Notes: a model not told the origin generated them from the sequence alone. Shown: positions 8,043 to 16,496, counted from the stretch's first letter. The stretch: DNA of 64,000 nt from Mesorhizobium loti (GCA_014189435.1 CP050293.1:377001-441000); one strand, 5' to 3'. Made by a program: numbers and translations.

Positions 8043-9418
8043 TTGGGGGCGGCTCCAAGCATCTGGTCGATCAGGTCGAGCTGTCGACGTGTTCTGGTCA
8101 TGGCGGCGTCGGTCGGATCGGTGGGCTCGGAGCCGGCTGCAGGCGACGGTGCCGAGACCGGCATGACAGTCACTGCGTCGGCGGATGTGGCCGCAGCCGG
8201 CGCCGTGTCCGGCGCTTTCGCTGATCCGGCGGAGGCCGCGGTGGCGGCAGGTTTCTCCGAGATCGCGCCTTCGACCGGTGGCAGTCCGCTGTCATCGGCG
8301 CCTTGCGCCGTGGCGATCTCGGGCGCCGGCGTTTGCCCGGCCGCAACGGGGGCAGGCTTTTCCTCGGGAAGGGTGGCGGGCGGCGCGACGACCTCGCCGG
8401 CAATGGCCTGAGCGGCGTCGAGCAAGGCGCGGTCGCCTTCCGACAGCCTGGAGCGGTCGATCTTGCCGAGCTTGGCGCGGACATCCTCGATGGTGCCCGA
8501 GGTGACGGTCGAAAGGCTGGCATAGAGCAGGGCGCGTGGATCGTCCTGGTTGGTGTTGCCGTCGCGGCCCTGCTCGGCCCGCGCCGAAGCAAAAGCCGAC
8601 AGATCGTTCAGGCCGTCGATCGCGGCGCGGCGGGCGATGCGCAGATAGATCACCTTCTCGCGCTCGGGATCCATCATCGAGGTGATGTCGCCCAGCTTGT
8701 CCTGGCTGATCGACATATGCAGCGCGATGACGCCGGAGACGAAGGAGTCGGCGAACTGGCTGGCATAGGGCGAATAGAGGTAGCGCTCGACATACTGGGT
8801 GGAGGCAAGCGCGAAGCGTGCCGCGTCACCTTGCGCGACAGCAATGCCGACCGAACGGCGAAGTGCCGCTTCCTCGACCAGCGTGCCGGGGCTGAGCAAT
8901 CTTGCCTGGTCGAGCAGACCGAGTGCGGCCGCCGGCTGGTCGCCGGCAAGCAACGAGCCTTTGACCAGGGCAACGAAAGCGCCGAGATCGGGAGGCAGCG
9001 CCATGGGATCGATCGGCTTCAACGCTTCGATCGCCTCGCCGGGCCGGCCGTTGAGGTAGTCGATCACGCCTTTGGCTATGGCAAGGCTTTGCGGGTCGGT
9101 CGTGGCGCGCGATGTGGCGGCCTCGACGGTCACCGGGTTGCCGCCACTCATGCCGTAGACAAGCAGGGCGCGAAAGTTCTTGGGATCCTTGTAATCCTCG
9201 GCATCCGCCGCGCGCAGGCGCGCATCCGCCATTTCCAGAAGCTTGGCCTGCATCGGCATGGCGGCATGATCGCCGGCGGCTATGCGATCCTGGATGAGCT
9301 GCAGCGAGCGCACCAGCTGATACGGCTCCAGAGCATCCTGGGCAAAACCGGCCGACGGATATCCGCCAGCCAGCAGCAACAGGCCTATCAACCGGCTGGT
9401 GACGGCCATTCGCCTCAT
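8039..9418 (-). CDS. motC: Periplasmic motility protein MotC
   Basis: 459 residues from the ATG at 9418, which overlaps the motB stop (ATGA); the longer in-frame extension lies inside motB. A signal peptide is visible (RLIGLLLLAGGYPSAGFAQ, cleavage after about residue 28). The body is a helical repeat-like protein (EAIEALKPIDPMALPPDLGA, AALGLLDQARLLSPGTLVEE) with a disordered alanine/proline-rich region before the C-terminal helix RRQLDLIDQMLGAAPK. In Sinorhizobium, MotC is periplasmic, binds MotB and is essential for rotation; its folding needs MotE, which is also encoded in this window. Confidence 0.9.
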   Translation of the reverse strand: MRRMAVTSRLIGLLLLAGGYPSAGFAQDALEPYQLVRSLQLIQDRIAAGDHAAMPMQAKLLEMADARLRAADAEDYKDPKNFRALLVYGMSGGNPVTVEAATSRATTDPQSLAIAKGVIDYLNGRPGEAIEALKPIDPMALPPDLGAFVALVKGSLLAGDQPAAALGLLDQARLLSPGTLVEEAALRRSVGIAVAQGDAARFALASTQYVERYLYSPYASQFADSFVSGVIALHMSISQDKLGDITSMMDPEREKVIYLRIARRAAIDGLNDLSAFASARAEQGRDGNTNQDDPRALLYASLSTVTSGTIEDVRAKLGKIDRSRLSEGDRALLDAAQAIAGEVVAPPATLPEEKPAPVAAGQTPAPEIATAQGADDSGLPPVEGAISEKPAATAASAGSAKAPDTAPAAATSADAVTVMPVSAPSPAAGSEPTDPTDAAMTRTRRQLDLIDQMLGAAPK

Positions 9419-10794
9419 CCGCCGGTCGCCATCAGGATTTCGATGCGGCGGTTCACGGCCGACAATGGATCCGCGGGATCCTTGGGCTGGCGGTCGGCGA
9501 AGCCGGCGACCTCGGTGATGCGGCGTTCGTCGACGCCGCCGCGCACGAGCATGTAGTAGGCGGAATGCGCGCGCGCCGTCGACAGCCGCCAATTGTCGTA
9601 GCTGTCGCTGCGGAACGGCCGGGCGTCGGTGTGGCCGTTGATGCTGATGGTGCCCTTCTGGCTGTTGACGATGCGGCCGATCTTCTCCATCGCCAGCACC
9701 AGTTCGCGGCTCGGCAGCGCCGAACCGACCTCGAACATGCCGAAGTCGAGCTGGTCGGTGATCGAGATGACGACGCCCTTGTCGGTGGCTTCGACGGAGA
9801 CGCCGTCATGCAGCTTGTCGCCGGGCTTGAAGGCATCGGCCAATTGCCGCTTGACGTCGGCTGCGGCCTTGACGGCAGCCGCGGTCGGCGCCTTCTCGCC
9901 GGTGTCGGGCATGGCAACCTTTTGCGCCTCGGCTTCGGTCTTGGCTGCGTCCGCGGCCTTGGCGTCGTCCAGCTTGGTCTCGCCCGGTTTGGTCTCGCCC
10001 GGTTTGATCTCGCTTGGCTTCGTGTCGCCGGCCCTGGCCATTGCCGTGGCGGGGGCTTGCTTGCCTGTCGCGTCCTTGGCCAGCGGCTCGAGCGGTGCGG
10101 CCGCGACAGGGGGCACGGCTTTGACTTTGGGCACTTGCGTTTCGGCGGTCTTGTCACCGGGCTTGATCGGATCGCCCTCGATCCTGGTGCGCTCGGCACT
10201 GGCCTCGGCGGCGGGCGCCGCCACCTGCTGCGACCAGAAATCCGGCTCGAAGGGATCGCGATAGGAGGCGCCACCGGAGGCGCCCGTCGCCGGGCCGGCG
10301 GCTTGCGCGCCGCCGTCACCCTTCTGGCTGACATTCTGCATGACGCCGGTATCGGTGGCGATTTCCGAAAGCACCGCGTAAGGATCGGCGAACAGATGCT
10401 CGTCGGAGTGTTCGGCCTGCGGGAGTTCTTGCTTGTCCTGTTTGCGTTCCGCCGAGCCATCGCCGTCCTGGCCGGCCTTGCTGGTTGCCTTCTTCGGATT
10501 GTCGGCCGTCGTCCCGATCGCGCGCGGACCGTCGCCGAGATCCTCCAGGCCCTTGCGGCTCGAATTGCGGTCGACCAGCTTGACCGGGTTGAAGTAGCTG
10601 GCGACGGCTGCCTTGGTCTGCTCGTTGGCGGCGTTGATCAGCCACATGACCAGGAAGAAACACATCATGGCCGTCATGAAATCGGCGAAGGCGATCTTCC
10701 AGACGCCGCCATGGTGGGCCTCGTCATGGTCGTCATGACCACGCCGCACGATGATGATTTCGTGGGGTGTGTGTCCGGCCTCGGCGACGCTCAT
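9415..10794 (-). CDS. motB: Flagellar stator protein MotB
   Basis: 459 residues from the ATG at 10794. There is an N-terminal cytoplasmic tail, one membrane helix (about 33-62) with the proton-channel aspartate D38 in AFADFMTAMM, a plug-like segment after it, and a very long charged linker (about 80-330). The C-terminal OmpA-like peptidoglycan-binding domain (about 335-455) contains TISINGHTDARPFRSDSYDN and AVNRRIEILMATGG. It is much longer than the about 310-residue enterobacterial MotB. The extra linker includes three tandem KPGET/KPSEI units and presumably contacts MotC. It forms the stator with MotA, encoded at 26966-27841. Confidence 0.95.
   Translation of the reverse strand: MSVAEAGHTPHEIIIVRRGHDDHDEAHHGGVWKIAFADFMTAMMCFFLVMWLINAANEQTKAAVASYFNPVKLVDRNSSRKGLEDLGDGPRAIGTTADNPKKATSKAGQDGDGSAERKQDKQELPQAEHSDEHLFADPYAVLSEIATDTGVMQNVSQKGDGGAQAAGPATGASGGASYRDPFEPDFWSQQVAAPAAEASAERTRIEGDPIKPGDKTAETQVPKVKAVPPVAAAPLEPLAKDATGKQAPATAMARAGDTKPSEIKPGETKPGETKLDDAKAADAAKTEAEAQKVAMPDTGEKAPTAAAVKAAADVKRQLADAFKPGDKLHDGVSVEATDKGVVISITDQLDFGMFEVGSALPSRELVLAMEKIGRIVNSQKGTISINGHTDARPFRSDSYDNWRLSTARAHSAYYMLVRGGVDERRITEVAGFADRQPKDPADPLSAVNRRIEILMATGG
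9976..10020 (-). repeat. motB: Tandem 15-bp repeats inside motB (KPGET/KPSEI units)
   Basis: Two perfect 15-base copies (9976-9990 and 9991-10005, plus-strand unit GGTCTCGCCCGGTTT) are followed by a diverged third copy (10006-10020). They encode K-P-G-E-T type pentapeptides in the disordered periplasmic linker of MotB. In-frame repeats like these can expand or contract without loss of reading frame. Confidence 0.8.
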
Positions 10795-11417
10795 GCCAGA
10801 ACCTCTGAGAGGGTCGTCGACCATTCGGCCATGCGTGTCTCGAACACCGCTTCGTCGATGGTGACGGTGAGGTCGAAGCCTGGCGCCTCGACGAAGTCGA
10901 GATTCGCGGCGCGGTCCCCGAGCGATGCCTTCAGTGTCTCGAACAGCGAGAGCGGACCGTGCACGACGATGCGCACCGCTTCGGCATCGCCGACCGCTTC
11001 GCGTATCGCGCTGGCGAGCACCTCGATCGAGCGTTTCTGCAGGTCGTCGCTGACGATGCCGCCGATGATGCGGGCGACCGTGGCGGCGACAAGCCCGGTC
11101 ACGCGCGCCTCCATTGCATCGATGCGCGACGAGACCGCCTTGCCGACATCGTCGCCGAGGCTTTCGAGAAATAGCCTTGCTTCCTCTGCATTGGCCTGGC
11201 GTTCGGCTCCGACTGCGGCATCATGCGCAGCCGACAGGCGGGCCTCGAGCGCCGCCTCGGCCTGGGCAACCGCTTCCGCGATCAGCGTGCCGATATCGGC
11301 TTGCGGCGTCGGCGCCTCGGGCTTGTGTTGCGGATCGACGGCGGCCCGGGGCTGGCCGGCACGTTGCGTGCGGGTGCCGAAATCAGGCAGAAGGTCGAAG
11401 AGGGCTACGGAGGGCAT
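10791..11417 (-). CDS. FliH-like flagellar assembly protein (FliI regulator candidate)
   Basis: 208 residues between fliF and motB. A long alanine-rich helix (IAEAVAQAEAALEARLSAAH and on to about residue 130) is followed by a globular C-terminal part: GPLSLFETLKASLGDRA, then LDFVEAPGFDLTVTIDEAVF. This resembles the C-terminal domain of FliH and other V-type stator-like proteins. FliH binds the FliI ATPase and docks it to the export gate. No other FliH candidate is seen here. The stop overlaps the motB start (ATGA). FliH proteins are highly divergent, so the name is not assigned firmly. Confidence 0.6.
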   Translation of the reverse strand: MPSVALFDLLPDFGTRTQRAGQPRAAVDPQHKPEAPTPQADIGTLIAEAVAQAEAALEARLSAAHDAAVGAERQANAEEARLFLESLGDDVGKAVSSRIDAMEARVTGLVAATVARIIGGIVSDDLQKRSIEVLASAIREAVGDAEAVRIVVHGPLSLFETLKASLGDRAANLDFVEAPGFDLTVTIDEAVFETRMAEWSTTLSEVLA

Positions 11418-11420
11418 GGC

Positions 11421-13067
11421 TTACACCGCGACTTCCTGGGCAGCCCATTTGCGCAGGATCTGCGCGGTGCGCTCCTCGTTGAGGTCGACCATCCGGGCAA
11501 GCCGATCCTGCGGCGCCGGCCTGATCTTCTGGCGAAGATCGTCGAGCGGTGTCGGACCTGGGCGCGAGCCGGGCAAGGCGGCAACCGCGGCATTGTCGGC
11601 GGCGGCCGTTGCTTCCGGCGTCGGCAGCGAGCGCTGGACGTCATCGAAGCTGGGGCCTGACAGGGCCGGTGTCGCCTTTGCCGTCAGCGCCGACGCCATC
11701 GGCCTCAGGCCGAAGAAGGCGACCAGGAACACCACGACAATGAAGGCGCCGGCATTGATCAGCGTGCCGGCATGCTGGCCAATGGAATCGAGCATTCCAG
11801 CCTGCGGGATCGCCTCGCCATCCAGCCCGTCGATGAACTCGACCGCCGAGACGTCGATGACGTCGCCGCGCTTTTCGTCGAAGCCGGTCGCCGAGGTCAC
11901 CATCTTCTGGATATCGGCGACGCGCTTGGCAATCTGTTCCGGCGTGGCGTCCTTGCCGAGGATGGCCGTCAGCCGCTGCTGGTTGACGACGACGGCAATC
12001 GACATCTTGGTGACGCTGTAGCCGTTGGAGACGGTGGCGATCTTCTTCGAATTGATCTCGTAGTTGGTGATCTCTTCCTTGCGGTCGTTTTGCGAAGAGG
12101 ACTGCGGACCATCGGTGGCGGTCGCCTGGGTCTCGGGCAGGTTCTGCTCGACGCTGGCCGGGGTGGAAGCCTGCTTCTGGTTGTTGTTCTCGTTGGCGCG
12201 CACCGACTGCACCGAGCGCTCGACGCGGGAATTCGGATCGAAAATGGTTTCTTCCGTCTGGCGGGTGTCTGTGTTGACCTCGGCCTTGACGCTGGCGCGG
12301 AAATTGTCGGGGCCGAGATAGGCCGTCAGCGCGCGGCGGATGTTGTCGCCGATCTGCGCCTCGACGGTCTGCTCGACGCCGAGCGTGCGGGCGGCGCTGG
12401 TGTTGGAAGGATCATCGCCCGCGGCCAGCAGATTGCCGCTGGAATCGAGCACCGTCACCTTGTCGGCCGACAGGCCGGGGACGGCGGCGGCGACGAGATG
12501 GCGGATCGACATGGCGCTCTTCTCGGCGTCGATGCCGGCGTAGCGGATGACCACAGAGGCGGAGGGCTGCTGCTCGTCGCGGCGGAAATTGGCGCGCTCG
12601 GACATGACGATGTGGACGCGCGCCGCCTTGATGCCCGATATCGACTGGATGGTGCGCGCGATCTCGCCTTCCAGCGCGCGCACGCGGGTGATCTGCTGCA
12701 TGAAAGAGGTGAGGCCGAGCGAGCCGACATTGTCGAACAGTTCGTAGCCGGCATTGGCGCTGGTCGGCAGGCCCTTTTCGGCAAGCAGCATGCGCGCCTG
12801 CGCGGTGGTGCCGGCAGGCACCAGCACCGAGGTTCCGTCGGCGCCGACATCGAAGCCGATGCCGGCTTCGCCCAGCACCAGCCCGATCTGGTTCACGTCG
12901 GCGCGGTCGAGCCCGACATAGAGCGTGTCGTAGGCGGGGCGGTTGAGATAGACCGAGGCGATGCCGATGACGCCCATCACCAGAACGGCGATGCCCGCCA
13001 GCATGGCAAGGCGCTTCACGCCAAACCCGCGGAGATTCGAGATGATGCTCTGGATCTGTTCCGGCAC
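11421..13067 (-). CDS. fliF: Flagellar MS-ring protein FliF
   Basis: 548 residues. FliF builds the MS ring in the inner membrane and nucleates flagellar assembly. TM1 spans about residues 19-40. The periplasmic ring-building region carries the YscJ/FliF signature: YDTLYVGLDRADVNQIGLVL, then ALEGEIARTIQSISGIKAAR and VHIVMSERANFRRDEQQPSA. TM2 spans about 437-455. The C-terminal FliG-binding helix is LARMVDLNEERTAQILRKW (about 523-541). It is the first gene of the block running to fliQ. A 132-base gap separates it from the flagellin gene, most of it occupied by that gene's terminator. Confidence 0.97.
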   Translation of the reverse strand: MPEQIQSIISNLRGFGVKRLAMLAGIAVLVMGVIGIASVYLNRPAYDTLYVGLDRADVNQIGLVLGEAGIGFDVGADGTSVLVPAGTTAQARMLLAEKGLPTSANAGYELFDNVGSLGLTSFMQQITRVRALEGEIARTIQSISGIKAARVHIVMSERANFRRDEQQPSASVVIRYAGIDAEKSAMSIRHLVAAAVPGLSADKVTVLDSSGNLLAAGDDPSNTSAARTLGVEQTVEAQIGDNIRRALTAYLGPDNFRASVKAEVNTDTRQTEETIFDPNSRVERSVQSVRANENNNQKQASTPASVEQNLPETQATATDGPQSSSQNDRKEEITNYEINSKKIATVSNGYSVTKMSIAVVVNQQRLTAILGKDATPEQIAKRVADIQKMVTSATGFDEKRGDVIDVSAVEFIDGLDGEAIPQAGMLDSIGQHAGTLINAGAFIVVVFLVAFFGLRPMASALTAKATPALSGPSFDDVQRSLPTPEATAAADNAAVAALPGSRPGPTPLDDLRQKIRPAPQDRLARMVDLNEERTAQILRKWAAQEVAV

Positions 13068-13132
13068 GGTTCAACGACTCCCAGCATGATTGTCCGCCGG
13101 AACAGTAGTCCTCGAAGCTTGTGCGAAAATGA

Positions 13133-13160
13133 AATCGGGCCGCGCTTGCAGCGCGGCCCG
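13133..13160 (-). terminator. Rho-independent-type terminator downstream of the second flagellin gene
   Basis: A perfect 10-bp stem (CGGGCCGCGC at 13136-13145 pairing with 13151-13160) has a 5-base loop. Read on the minus strand it is followed by a T-rich stretch (ATTTCATTTTC). It sits 40 bases after the flagellin stop at 13200. The same stem sequence is used after the upstream flagellin gene. Confidence 0.8.
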
Positions 13161-13199
13161 TCAATCGATGAGAAAGGAGGGCGCCGGTGGCGCCCGCGA

Positions 13200-14267
13200 T
13201 TAGTTCTTGAACAGCGACAGGATCGACTGCGAGGCGCTGTTGGCGATCGACAGCGACTGGATGCCGAGCTGCTGCTGCACCTGCAGCGCCTGCAGGCGGG
13301 TCGATTCCTTGTTCATGTCGGCATCGACAAGCTGGCCGACGCCGCGGTCGATGGAGTCCATCAAGCTCTGGGTGAAGGTTTTCTGCAGGTCGATGCTGCT
13401 CTTGGCCGAGCCGAGGATGGTGGCAGAGTCGGTCAACTGGGCCATGACCTTGTCGATCCTGGTCACCATCTGCGTGATGATGTCGTCGGTTACCCCGGCC
13501 GCCGTGATGTCGAGGTTGTAGGCGGAAATATTGTCGACCCTGGCCACCACCGCTCCCGCCGCCGTCTGGCCTGCGGCGTTTGCGGCGATGTCCGTTTGTC
13601 CGAGTGCGAGCGAGGCCGCATAGGCGTTGTCATACAGGGTCTGGGCGGCTCCCGTGGCATAGATGGAGGTCTGGCGATCGAGGGTGCCGTAGTTCTTGAC
13701 GCCGGTGGCCAGGCCGTAGTCGAAAAGCTTGGTGCCCTCGACATCGATGTTGATCGTTCCGATCGAGACGGCGCCGGATGAAGAGCGATTGAATGAAGAC
13801 ACGATCTGGGAGTCGGCCTGCACGCCGTCATTGGCGGCCAAGACCTGCTTGGAGGTCACCGCAAGGAAATTCGAGCCGGAGAAAGTGGCCGCATCGGCAA
13901 AGGACTTCATCTGCGCCTGAAGCGCCTTGATCTCGGTCTGGGTCTTTGCCTTGGCTGCGTCCGTCTGGCCGACGGTCGAAAGCAGCTTGGTCTTGATCTG
14001 GCCGATCGTCGTCAGGACATTGTTCATGCCGGTGTAGGCGGTATCGACTTTCGAGGCGCCGAGGCCGAGTGCATCCTGCACCGTCGACAGGGCCGAATTG
14101 TCCGAGCGCATCGTGGTGGCGATCGACCAATAGGCGGCGTTGTCGGAGGCCTGCGAGACCCGGTAGCCCGTCGAGATGCGCGCCTGCGTCTGCTCGAGTG
14201 ACTTGTTGGTGGCGCTGAGGCTTTGAAGTGCGGTTAACGCCGAAGCGTTGGTCATGATGCTCGCCAA
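13200..14267 (-). CDS. Flagellin (second of two tandem copies)
   Basis: 355 residues, filament subunit. The N-terminal domain (MTNASALTALQSLSATNKSL, then QARISTGYRVSQASDNAAYW) and C-terminal domain (KSSIDLQKTFTQSLMDSIDR, then GVGQLVDADMNKESTRLQAL) are near-identical to those of the other flagellin (14538-15533). The exposed middle (about 140-270) is unrelated in sequence. The likely start is a TTG at 14267 (M-A-S-I-M) because AAGGAG lies 8 bases upstream; the next ATG (14255) would be 20 bases away. It has its own leader and terminator, so it is probably monocistronic and controlled at the Rem tier. Confidence 0.95.
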   Translation of the reverse strand: MASIMTNASALTALQSLSATNKSLEQTQARISTGYRVSQASDNAAYWSIATTMRSDNSALSTVQDALGLGASKVDTAYTGMNNVLTTIGQIKTKLLSTVGQTDAAKAKTQTEIKALQAQMKSFADAATFSGSNFLAVTSKQVLAANDGVQADSQIVSSFNRSSSGAVSIGTINIDVEGTKLFDYGLATGVKNYGTLDRQTSIYATGAAQTLYDNAYAASLALGQTDIAANAAGQTAAGAVVARVDNISAYNLDITAAGVTDDIITQMVTRIDKVMAQLTDSATILGSAKSSIDLQKTFTQSLMDSIDRGVGQLVDADMNKESTRLQALQVQQQLGIQSLSIANSASQSILSLFKN

Positions 14268-14376
14268 GAAAGTCGCTCCTTCTCAAAAGCCGACATGCTC
14301 AGACATGCCGGATAGGCCTGTTCAACGGGTGGCATCGTGCCAGTCGGACCGATTCGCCAACCTGTCGTAAGCTATT

Positions 14377-14417
14377 GGTTAACCATAACTAGCGCGGCAT
14401 GGTTAACAGCCTGTTAA
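14377..14417. promoter_or_regulatory. Cluster of GGTTAAC-type palindromes in the flagellin leader region
   Basis: Upstream of the second flagellin gene, GGTTAACC (14377-14384) and GGTTAACAG (from 14401), the latter part of the perfect 7-bp palindrome TTAACAG-C-CTGTTAA (14403-14417), lie about 110-150 bases before the start codon. Spacing and symmetry suggest binding sites for a flagellar activator such as Rem/FtcR, or overlap with the promoter. No consensus was checked; this is a sequence-pattern call only. Confidence 0.35.
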
Positions 14418-14471
14418 AAGTTGGCTTTTGAGAGTTAAGAAACGAGGGTTGCGCGAGGCTGGAGCAAACGC

Positions 14472-14507
14472 AAATCGGGCCGCGCTTTTGGCGCGGCCCG
14501 ATTTTTT
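14472..14507 (-). terminator. Terminator downstream of the first flagellin gene
   Basis: A perfect 14-bp stem (14472-14485 pairing with 14491-14504) with loop TTTTG includes the GGGCCGCGC core also found in the 13133-13160 terminator. On the minus strand it follows the flagellin stop by about 31 bases. A/T tracts flank both sides, so it could act in both directions. Confidence 0.85.
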
Positions 14508-14537
14508 AGTGCGAACTGTGTGGTTGAGCGGAGGCGA

Positions 14538-15533
14538 TTAGCCGCGGAAGAGCGACAGGATCGACTGCGACGAACCGTTGGCGATCGACAGCGCCTGGAC
14601 GCCGAGCTGCTGCTGGACCTGCAGGGCCTGGAGACGGGTCGATTCCTTGTTCATGTCGGCATCGACGAGCTGGCCGACACCGCGATCGATGGAGTCCATC
14701 AAGTCCGAGGTGAAGGTCTTCTGCAGGTCGATGGAGCTCTTGGCGGCGCCGAGCGTGGTGGCCGAGTTGGTCATGTCGGCGAGCGCGGAGTCGATGACGG
14801 TCAGCATCTGCTTGATCTGCGTATCGCTGGCAGCCGTGCCGCCCGAGAAGATGGTCAGCGAGGCGGCCGAGTAGGTGTCGGTGGCCGTTGCGGCGGCGCC
14901 CAGGGTCACGGCAACGGCCGTGAGGGTGGCCACACCAGTGGAGCCGGTGCGCTGCGAGTCCAGGATGCCCTTGTTGAGTGTCGCGGTGGTACCAGCTTCA
15001 TAGAGCTTGATATTTTCCACCTTGACGTCGATGGTCGAGATCGAAGATGCGCCGGCCGCGTCACGGTTGAACGCCGAAAGGATCTTCACATCGGCAGCCG
15101 TCGTGGCTGTTGCACCGCTGTCCACGGACAGCATGTTGGTACCGGAGAAGGTGGCGCCGTCAGCGTAGGACTTCATCTGCGCCTGAAGAGCGGTGATTTC
15201 GGTCTGGGTCTTTTCCTTCGAGGCATCCGTCTGGCCGTAGGAAGCCAGCAGCTTGGCCTTGATCTGGTTGATGGTCGAGATCGCGCTGTTCATGCCGGTG
15301 TAGGCGGTGTCGACCTTCGAGGCGCCGAGGCCGAGTGCGTCCGAAACCGTGGACATTGCCGAGTTGTCGGAGCGCATCGTGGTGGCGATCGACCAGTAAG
15401 CGGCGTTGTCCGAGGCCTGCGAGACGCGGTAACCGGTCGAGATGCGGGCCTGGGTGTCGGTGAGGGATTTGCTGGTGGCGTTAAGGCTCTGCAGAGCCGT
15501 CAACGCGGCGGAGTTCGTCATGATGCTGGACAT
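14538..15533 (-). CDS. Flagellin (first of two tandem copies)
   Basis: 331 residues, filament subunit. The N-terminal D0/D1 sequence is MSSIMTNSAALTALQSLNAT, then QARISTGYRVSQASDNAAYW; the C-terminal D1/D0 contains KSSIDLQKTFTSDLMDSIDR and ends QSILSLFRG. The variable middle differs in sequence and length from the neighbour. It starts with ATG and a weak AAGG ribosome site. A 9-bp perfect hairpin lies 35-55 bases upstream of the start. It is bounded by its own terminator, so probably transcribed alone. Rhizobial filaments often need a principal flagellin plus a secondary one; which is principal cannot be told from sequence. Confidence 0.96.
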   Translation of the reverse strand: MSSIMTNSAALTALQSLNATSKSLTDTQARISTGYRVSQASDNAAYWSIATTMRSDNSAMSTVSDALGLGASKVDTAYTGMNSAISTINQIKAKLLASYGQTDASKEKTQTEITALQAQMKSYADGATFSGTNMLSVDSGATATTAADVKILSAFNRDAAGASSISTIDVKVENIKLYEAGTTATLNKGILDSQRTGSTGVATLTAVAVTLGAAATATDTYSAASLTIFSGGTAASDTQIKQMLTVIDSALADMTNSATTLGAAKSSIDLQKTFTSDLMDSIDRGVGQLVDADMNKESTRLQALQVQQQLGVQALSIANGSSQSILSLFRG

Positions 15534-15567
15534 GGTACTCGTACCTTGATTTTACAGGTGTTTTTTA

Positions 15568-15588
15568 CATACCGGGTCTCCCGGTATG
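15568..15588 (-). promoter_or_regulatory. Hairpin in the flagellin 5' leader
   Basis: CATACCGGG (15568-15576) and its complement (15580-15588) form a perfect 9-bp stem with a 3-base loop. The hairpin is 35 bases upstream of the flagellin ATG, so it should lie in the mRNA leader. It could protect the messenger or be the target of FlbT, which in Caulobacter acts on the flagellin leader. It lacks a terminator-like T-run on the minus strand (TAAAAAAC follows). Confidence 0.45.
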
Positions 15589-15764
15589 ACGGTGCGGCAT
15601 CATGCCAATGATCTCTGAAATCGATCACCCGCCATCTGCGAGCGAATATGCGGGCAAGTCCCTACCAAAGGGCTAAACCGGACGGTTAATCGAAAATATA
15701 TTGCGTGATTTTTGCGCCGCAGCAGCGCGCCAGGGCGACGCTGCAGGATTCAGGTGCCGGGCGG

Positions 15765-16496
15765 TCAGTTGAAGGAGCGCACCAGGCTGCCGACAAGCAG
15801 ATTCCAGCCGTCGATCAGGACGAAGAACAGGATCTTGAACGGCAGCGACACCACCGTCGGCGGCAGCATCATCATGCCCATCGCCATGGTGATCGTGGCG
15901 ACGATCAGGTCGATGACCAGGAATGGCAGCACGATCAGGAAGCCGATCTCGAAGCCGCGCCGGATCTCCGAGATCATGAAGGCGGGCACCAGGATACGCA
16001 GGTCGACGGTGTCGCGCGCTACGGTCTGGCCGCGCTCGCGGGCGAGATCGGCGAACAGGTCGAAGTCCTTGTCGCGCACATTGCGCAGCATGAAGGTGCG
16101 GAACGGATCCGAAATCTTGTCGAAGGCTTCGGTCTGGGTGATCTGGTTGTCCATCAGCGGCTTGACGCCGGTGTTCCAGGCCTGGTCGAAGGTTGGCGCC
16201 ATGACGTAGAAGGTCATGAACAGCGACAGCGAAATGAGAATGAGGTTTGCCGGTGTCGACTGCAGGCCAATGCCGGCGCGCAGGATCGAGAAGGCGATGA
16301 CGAAACGGGTGAAGCTCGTCACCATGATCAGCAGGCCCGGCGCCACCGACAGCACGGTCAGCAGGCCGAACATCTGGATGATGTAGCCGACGGTGGTGCC
16401 ATCGGCCTTGCCGATGCCGCCGAGATCGAGCTGCTGGGCCGCCGCGACCGAGGTGGCGGCGGCGATCATCGCCGTGGCGAGAAGGAATTTTCTCAT
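15765..16496 (-). CDS. fliP: Flagellar export gate protein FliP
   Basis: 243 residues. It has a cleavable signal peptide (RKFLLATAMIAAATSVAAA), then four membrane segments with the strongly conserved FliP sequences: TSFTRFVIAFSILRAGIGLQ, VDLRILVPAFMISEIRRGFE and VIDLIVATITMAMGMMMLPP. FliP forms the core of the flagellar type III export gate. The start overlaps the fliL stop (ATGA). It is the last gene of the 26818-15765 block, and the following 231-base gap belongs to the flagellin promoter. Its gate partner FliQ is at the left edge, in another transcription unit. Confidence 0.96.
   Translation of the reverse strand: MRKFLLATAMIAAATSVAAAQQLDLGGIGKADGTTVGYIIQMFGLLTVLSVAPGLLIMVTSFTRFVIAFSILRAGIGLQSTPANLILISLSLFMTFYVMAPTFDQAWNTGVKPLMDNQITQTEAFDKISDPFRTFMLRNVRDKDFDLFADLARERGQTVARDTVDLRILVPAFMISEIRRGFEIGFLIVLPFLVIDLIVATITMAMGMMMLPPTVVSLPFKILFFVLIDGWNLLVGSLVRSFN

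Noticed and set aside
9565..12021. 818-codon open frame on the plus strand opposite motB, the FliH-like gene and fliF
   Set aside because: Composition is the antisense of well-recognised genes (runs of R, A, G, V), with no family likeness and no ribosome site; high GC explains long antisense frames.
11772..13781. 669-codon plus-strand frame opposite fliF and part of a flagellin
   Set aside because: Crosses two real genes and a terminator; no recognisable domain.
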